Source: Muscardinus avellanarius
Lineage: Eukaryota; Chordata; Mammalia; Rodentia; Gliridae
DNA: 64,000 nt
NCBI GenBank assembly: GCA_963383645.1
Contig: OY726557.1
Location: 125,094,895 to 125,158,894 of the forward strand
Direction of reading: 5' to 3'
Shown here: positions 53,385 through 64,000 of the stretch, in pieces
Numbering within the stretch: the first letter of the stretch is position 1
Layout: each line of letters begins with the position of its first letter
Translations under genes and position numbers: made by a program
Notes under the pieces: generated by a model
Told to the model about the DNA's origin: nothing
The model's database searches: none
The model's input: the letters and a program-made list of their open reading frames with translations, nothing else

Positions 53385-54698
53385 TTGGGGATCACCAACT
53401 TCTGAATGACCTTCTTTTAGTCCCAGACTCTGAAGAGCCAAGGTCTTAGAACAGAAGGTGGTTGGATGAGCCAATTACTCTGAGCCTAATGTCTGTCGGA
53501 CGTTAGGACTCCTTTTCTTCACTTGGTCCAAGCATCCGGGGCACTCAGGGATACATGGAGTGGTGCCCAGTGGGACTTCCCAACAGGGATGTATGTCTGG
53601 ATGACTCCCAGCGGTTATAGAGCTTATTTCCAGCAACCTGGCCCTTCGGCACCCAGATTGTCTCATTTCCACAAATCAAGGAAGAGCCGGCTGCATGAGT
53701 CACAGGGATGATACAGATGGATGGAACCGTCCTCCTCTTGTTATTACAGGGAAACTCCTCTGGAGCCCTGGTGACATGCAGGCCCAGCAGTCACTTGAAA
53801 TAGTACCTTTCTTCACCCTAGGTCTAGTGTCTTTTGTGAATAATTCCTTGGTTGTTTGTAAAAGGGAAGAGAGGAGAGAGGCCCACAGGCTCTTCTGTGC
53901 CACCCTTTCGAGGACATTTCTCTTCACCACTGCTCCTGGCTCTCTGACTTCCTGTGTTTTCTGAAGTGACAGCTGGCAGCATAAAAGGGACGAATGGAGG
54001 TGGGATTGGAAGTAAGTTCCACCTACTTCCTGGAAGCAGGTTTAGGTCCTGCTTCCACCTCCTTCAATAAATCATGTGATCTCTCTGAGCCCATCTGCAG
54101 AATGTCTGCATGAAGTGTATGGACAGTGGACATGGAAGTCATTGAAAACACTAGATGTGTGTTCACTGTCTCCCTGACCAGCAGTCACAGCCAGACCCAA
54201 CCGCCCCAGAATACTTTGGGACCTTGAGAGCTAAACCTTTATTGCCATCTTTCTTTCTCTTCTTTTGTCTTCGGTTGAATCAGCTTGGTCTCAATTTCCA
54301 TGAAGTCTCACCTTTGTTTCAGGATGCCAATAGCTGAGGGAAACTGAGTCAAGAGAGGTCACAGTAATGACTTCCTCTTCAGTGTTTGAAAGAATTGCTC
54401 TGATGTCACTTTGTGGGCACAGCTTGCATTCCTTGGTGCCTAGTCCTATCCCTGGGACCTGAAATGGCATCCATTGCTCTCAACCTCACATTTTCTCCTC
54501 TTTCTCAACACCAACGATGATGGTTCACACACACTACATACTTGCCCAACTGAAGATTTCAAAGGCTGCTGACAACAGCCGCATCTGTCGACCATCTGCT
54601 CACTAGTCCAGGAAGAAGAGCGATTGGTTAGTGTCCTTCATGTTTAGCCTGTTGATATCCGATAGCCAAAGACCACCAGAACATGCTTGATGTGGAAC
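53385..54698. other. Intergenic, mostly unique
   Basis: A MIR-like stretch lies near 54030-54130 (TCATGTGATCTCTCTGAGCC). No gene recognised. Confidence 0.45.
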
Positions 54699-54919
54699 AA
54701 TTTTTTTTTTTTGGTACTGGGATTGAACCCAGAAGTATTCTGCCACTGAGCTTTTTTTTCTTCTACCCCCCAGCTCTTTTCATTTTTTATCTTTGAAACA
54801 GAGTCTTGTTAAGTTGCTAAGGGTCTTGCTAAGTTGCTGAGACTGGCTTCAAACCCGAAATTCTCCTGTTGCAGCCTCCCAAGTGCTGGGATTACAGGCA
54901 TGCACCACTGCTCTTTGCT
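54699..54919 (-). repeat. B1-dID-like SINE
   Basis: Reverse copy with a T/C insertion in the ID half. Confidence 0.8.
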
Positions 54920-55424
54920 TCAAGTCAGATTTATTATTCCTTGCAGCTAGAGAGTGTGCAGGCCATGCAGAACTGTGGAGTGTTTGGAAAAGAAAAACAG
55001 TTATAGGACTGGGGCTATGACTGCGTGGTTTTCAGGAGGATCCAAGGAAGCGAGGCTTTGCCTTGAACTGGGGGCTCTCGGGAAGAAAGTTCATTCTATG
55101 AAGAACAGTGTGTGGAAGAGCAGCGATCAGAGCAACAGAACCAACTGGGCTCCACACTGGGAGGTTCCAGGCAAGAGGAGACAGTGAATGTAACAGTGAC
55201 GAGCTGGAAGGATAGGGATCAGGGTCAGGGAACAGAATGTGAGATTTCAGAAGTGAGAGTGCGGGGGGGGGGGGCTAAGTCCATTCTGGAGCACAGGCCT
55301 GTGTGGGACAGGGGAATGTTCTGATAATTCTACTCCTATCTACCACTAGTGTCTAATCAAGTAGGGTTTTCCCCTTCTTCTGTTATAAACAATACTGCCT
55401 TGAATCTTAATTTATATATCTCTT

Positions 55425-55571
55425 CTTGGGTTTGAATGTATTCCCCCAGAAGCATGTGTTAGAAACCCCAATGCAAAAGTGTTGGGAGGTGGTGCAAAAT
55501 GGCAGGTATTTAGGTCATGAGGGTGAATTAGGTTCTGAATGGGTTAATGCCCCGTATAAAAGGGCTTGAGC

Positions 55572-55628
<57 letters not shown>

Positions 55629-55812
55629 TCTGTCTCTCTCCTCCTTCCACCTTTCACCATGAGATGATGTAGGGAGATCTAATGTAGATGTCAACTTCTG
55701 AGCCTTCCGTGGACTTTCCGGACCCTCAAAACTACAAGAAATAACCTCTGTTCTTTATAAATTACTTAGTTTTAGGTATTCTGTTACAGCAGGATAAAGT
55801 TAACTAAGATAA
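55425..55812 (+). repeat. MaLR LTR (MST/MLT1-like) with (CT)n expansion
   Basis: Ancient ERVL-MaLR-type LTR: GGGTTTGAATGTATTCCCCC, then GTCATGAGGGTGAATTAGG, ATGGGTTAATGCCC, GTATAAAAGGGCTTGAG, a CT run at 55574-55625 and TTCTTTATAAATTACTTAGT near the end. A solo LTR; no retroviral coding sequence seen. Confidence 0.8.
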
Positions 55813-55879
55813 TCTATTAGCCTAACCAGAAATGTTTAAGAGTGTCTCTAGGAAATAAATCTAGAAGTAGACATTTCAT

Positions 55880-55960
55880 CTCAATAAAAGTTTATTGAGC
55901 ATCTAGTATGTGCGAGGCACTCTGCTAGATGCTAGTAATACAAAGATGAAGATCAAAACA
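55880..55960 (+). repeat. L2/MIR-like ancient fragment
   Basis: TTTATTGAGCATCTAGTATG followed by CACTCTGCTAGATGCT matches a very common ancient mammalian repeat word. Confidence 0.55.
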
Positions 55961-56422
55961 ACAAAAAACAAAAACAAAACAAAACAACACTTTCTTCCTC
56001 GCTCCCCCCACCCTCCCCGATTTAAGGCAGATTTGGCTTGAGTGTGGCAAGCCAGCCCCTCAGGGGTGCAGCACCAGGGTGTGGCACGCTCTCCTCTCAC
56101 CCTAACCTTCATCCCTGTATCTCAAGGCTGAACAGCAGGTACCCCTTCTGCCAATCAGGCATCTCCCACCAGCCTAAGCAGCCTTCCCCTGCATGCATTA
56201 TCTCGTAAGGATGAGGCACGGGCGAAGGTTAGGGGATTGGTTCTGGCTAATAAGGGAGCTGCAATGACACACCTGCTCACAGGAGCCTGGGGACATGTAT
56301 AGGGGCTGGGGGCTGAGCGTGCTATTGGGGAGAGGGCCCAGGGGACCAGCGAGAAGTCTTAGTGCCCTTGTGGCTGGAGCAAAGTATGCCCCTTTCTGAA
56401 TGTGGTGGACACACCAAACCCC
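55961..56422. other. Intergenic, unique
   Basis: CAAAA-rich start, then unrecognised sequence. Confidence 0.4.
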
Positions 56423-56512
56423 GTTTTATTTTATTTTTTTTAATTTTGAAACAGGGTTCTGGCTAAGTTGCTGAGGCTGGCCTTGAACTCCTGTCTCAGC
56501 TCCCCAAGTATC
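56423..56512 (-). repeat. B1-like SINE fragment
   Basis: Left half only, reverse orientation. Confidence 0.7.
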
Positions 56513-56791
56513 TTTCAGCTTTTTAACTGTCTTCTCACACAGTAGACCTCCGCCTCTCTTTCAAATTGTTCAAAGGAGTAGTAGCCTGGGCACCACCCGG
56601 TGCCAGGCTATTCAGTGGTCCAGCCCCTCTGTATTCAGATGTTAGTGTAATTAGGTGTCCAGTGATCTAGGATCTGAGAATCTGGAACGAGGCAGGTGGG
56701 GAGCTGGAGGCCATGAGGTGGCCCACCATTGCCTTGGCATGGTGGGGAGCAATCAGCTTCCTCCTCCCCCATCCCTTTTCTCTGGAATCTT

Positions 56792-57208
56792 ATTCTTTCT
56801 CTCTTTCTTTTTGTGGTACTGGGGATTGAACCCAGGATATTCTTCTTCTGAGCTACACCCCTGTCCCTTCTTATATGTTACTTTGAAACAAAGTCTTGCT
56901 AAGTTGCTGAGGGTCCTCCTAAATTGCTGAGGCTGGCCTTGAAATCTTGGATCCTCCTATCTCAGCCACCCAAGTACTGGGGTTGCAGACATGCACCACT
57001 ATATTTATTTTTGTGGTACTGGGGGTGGAACCCAGGGGCATTCTATCTCTGAGCTACACCCCCAGCCCTATTTTTTATTCTTTATTTTGAAACAGTGTCT
57101 TACTACGTTGCAGAGGGTCTAAGTAGCTAAGGCTGGCCTAGAACCTCGATCCTCCTGTCTCAGTCTCCCAACTACTGGGACTACAAGTGTCCTCCACCAC
57201 GCCCTGCT
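56792..57208 (-). repeat. Two tandem B1-dID-like SINEs
   Basis: Reverse copies at 56792-57001 and 57002-57208. Confidence 0.82.
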
Positions 57209-58044
57209 AACTTTACTCTCATAGCTGGAGGGAGCCCAGGAACCTTCTGGATGATGATTGTTTGAAAGGCTTCTTCTGTAAATCAGGGAGAAGACACCAG
57301 GACCAGGGATTAAAAGCAGTTCCCTACCTGATCTAGCCTTCTGGGCCAGTGAAGTGAGTGGGCTTGGGCTTCTATAGGAATAAGCCCACCCCTCCCTTTA
57401 CCAACAGGGACAGAAAGAATGCTTGGCATGGCGAGTTGCTGAGGGAGGCTTTGTGGAAAAGCCAAGCCTGGGAGGCAGGAATGCTTAGCCCCTGCCAGGG
57501 TCCAGGTCCGGGGGCAAAGGAATGTACTTGGGACCCTCCCTCAACCGTACGAGAAACCCAGGAACCAAGCGCCCAGAGATGGTGTCCTAAGACGCCGCCT
57601 TCGAAATGGTTCCTCGGTGCTCAGAGCAGCCACTGTACACCCAGGAATCGGCACTGGACGATCTCTAAATTAAGGACAGTTGTGTGTTTTAGGCAAGTGA
57701 CCTCTGTAATCCGGGCTAATAAAAAAAAAGAAAGAAAAAAGTGGGGAGGAGGCGGCCGGGAAAGGGAAAGGGAGGTGGGTGGGAAAATGGAGGCACTCCC
57801 TAGGGAGAGCACGGGATAGTCCTGGGGTTAGGCTACTGATGTTAGTTCCCATAAGACCCTTTTGGGGGTTGGGCCTGAAATTTAATAATCTATGGTCCTA
57901 AGCGGGCTCGACCCATACGGCCAGCAAATCCGAGCGCACACGCAGCCCGCTCTGCGCGCGGCTCCAGGGGGCGCTCGCAGGCCCCGCGCTCCCGGCCCCG
58001 CGGCCCGCCCCCCGCCCGGCCCTCCCCGCGGCGCGGGTCCCGGC
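57209..58044 (-). other. HEPACAM: Probable HEPACAM 3' untranslated region
   Basis: SINE-free sequence downstream of the stop. A minus-strand ATTAAA lies at 57881-57886, about 160 nt past the stop; human transcripts run further, so the true end may lie nearer 57.2 kb or beyond. Confidence 0.4.
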
Positions 58045-62943
<4,899 letters not shown>

Positions 62944-63135
62944 TCATCTCAGCTCTGAGCTCTCTGCTCTCCCGGTGCTCACCTCTTTGGGACCTTCAGC
63001 CTTAGTATTTAGTATTAGACTAAAATACCTGATGCATAAGGTTTCTTCCAGCTGTTAGTTTCTGTGATTAAGTGGGATTCCCTGCCTACTAACGGTTAGA
63101 TCCCAGATTTGGCTTGATTGAGAAAAGCAAGGTTT

Positions 63136-63380
63136 TAGCTGGGTATATAGTGTGCACACCTATCCCCAAGTGCACTCCCAGCACTTGGGAGACGGAGACA
63201 GGAGGATCACCAGTTCAAGGACAGCCTCGGCAATGTAGTGAGACTCTCCATGACCTAGCATGACACTGTTTCAATAAATTAAAAAAAATATATAAATAGG
63301 GCTGGGAGAGTAGCTCGAAGGACGAATAGCTCTGGGTTGCAATGTCTAGTAACACACACATACACACACACACACACAGA
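63136..63380 (+). repeat. B1-dID-like SINE with (CA)n tail
   Basis: Older plus copy with an insertion in the left half; CA tail near 63352-63378. Confidence 0.78.
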
Positions 63381-64000
63381 GCCTAGCTTTCCCCCTTCTC
63401 TGGCTTTTCTCCCATGTTGTCTCCCTGGCACATATTTTCTGATGCCATCTGCCATGATGTGGTGTACCTGTGGTGCCTGCCTTGCCATACCTGTCTTCTT
63501 GCTGCTTGGACTTTCTATCTCCCAAACTATTAACTTAATTAGCCTCTTTTCTTTCTAAAGTATCAAGCCTCAGTTGTTTCACTATAGCAATGGAACACTT
63601 AGTAATACAGATACTAAGCACCAAATTTTGAGGTTTCTAATTTTCTTCTTCCAGGAGGTTGGACAGTGACAGTCCCAGCACCAAGGACAAATGGAAAGAA
63701 TTCCTTCTCTCTCTTTCATAATTTCTAGCTTCCCCTGAGCTTCCCTGCCATCTACACTCTCCTATCCCATTGCAAGGTCCCAGCTGGCCCTTTTATGATG
63801 CCTTTCACTCTTGGTTCTGCTCTTCCTGACAATTGAAACTTGACTTCCTCTGGATAAAAACAGTGTGGAAGCTGCAACCTCTGGAGTGCCTTGATCCATA
63901 CCTTCTTGTTGGTGGGGCCCTCCTGATGCCTGTGAACACGGGAGTGCCCATGAGCTGAAGGGATATGTGCACACGTGTTCAGAGCAGCCTTTCACAGACA
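63381..64000. other. HEPACAM intron 1, unique part
   Basis: Nothing recognised; the signal-peptide exon is not here. Confidence 0.5.

Noticed and set aside
54940..55330. Possible processed gene fragment
   Set aside because: Open frames are short and match nothing I recognise; similarity to 52.4 kb suggests an unclassified repeat instead.

Overview
The window is nuclear DNA of a mammal, most likely a sciuromorph-type rodent (squirrel, dormouse or mountain beaver group). It carries three large vertebrate genes split by GT-AG introns. It is also full of one SINE type: a 7SL/B1-like left half joined to a tRNA/ID-like right half (B1-dID type). Primate Alu and murid B2/B4 elements were not recognised, and no LINE-1 body was seen. 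The lineage is an inference from the SINE family; the gene identities are firm.

Layout. Bases 1-11,100 are intergenic sequence upstream of ROBO3: dense SINEs up to about 7.2 kb, then mostly unique DNA. ROBO3 lies on the + strand: start codon 11,496, 28 coding exons, stop at 30,906, AATAAA at 31,171. The reading frame is intact and gives 1,380 residues. A 3-4 kb convergent gap follows. ROBO4 lies on the - strand from start codon 50,064 to the stop at 34,961 in 17 coding exons. It has a 2-base insertion in exon 5 that breaks the conserved frame. Bases 50.1-57 kb are intergenic: SINEs, a MaLR-type LTR, MIR fragments and small local duplications. HEPACAM (GlialCAM) lies on the - strand from 62,891 to the stop at 58,045 in six coding exons. 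Its first exon (signal peptide) is beyond the right edge. The order ROBO3(+), ROBO4(-), HEPACAM(-) matches human 11q24.2.

How the genes relate. ROBO3 and ROBO4 are paralogous Roundabout receptors arranged tail to tail. ROBO3 (5 Ig + 3 FN3 + TM) controls midline crossing of commissural axons. ROBO4 (2 Ig + 2 FN3 + TM) is endothelial and supports vessel stability. HEPACAM (2 Ig + TM) is a glial and hepatic adhesion protein. They share immunoglobulin-superfamily ancestry, but nothing here suggests co-regulation.

Most notable observations: (1) the frameshift in ROBO4 exon 5, which a tandem AG acceptor two bases downstream could bypass; (2) ROBO3 intron 26, the intron retained in the mouse Robo3.2 isoform, is open throughout, so a retained transcript would end in the last exon; (3) a SINE sits three or four bases past HEPACAM exon 4, has duplicated the splice donor and supplies part of it; (4) a 63-bp minisatellite starts six bases past the exon 21 donor of ROBO3; (5) a 90-nt in-frame open intron lies in ROBO4; (6) LIM-homeodomain-type TAATTA sites lie at the ROBO3 promoter and in intron 1.
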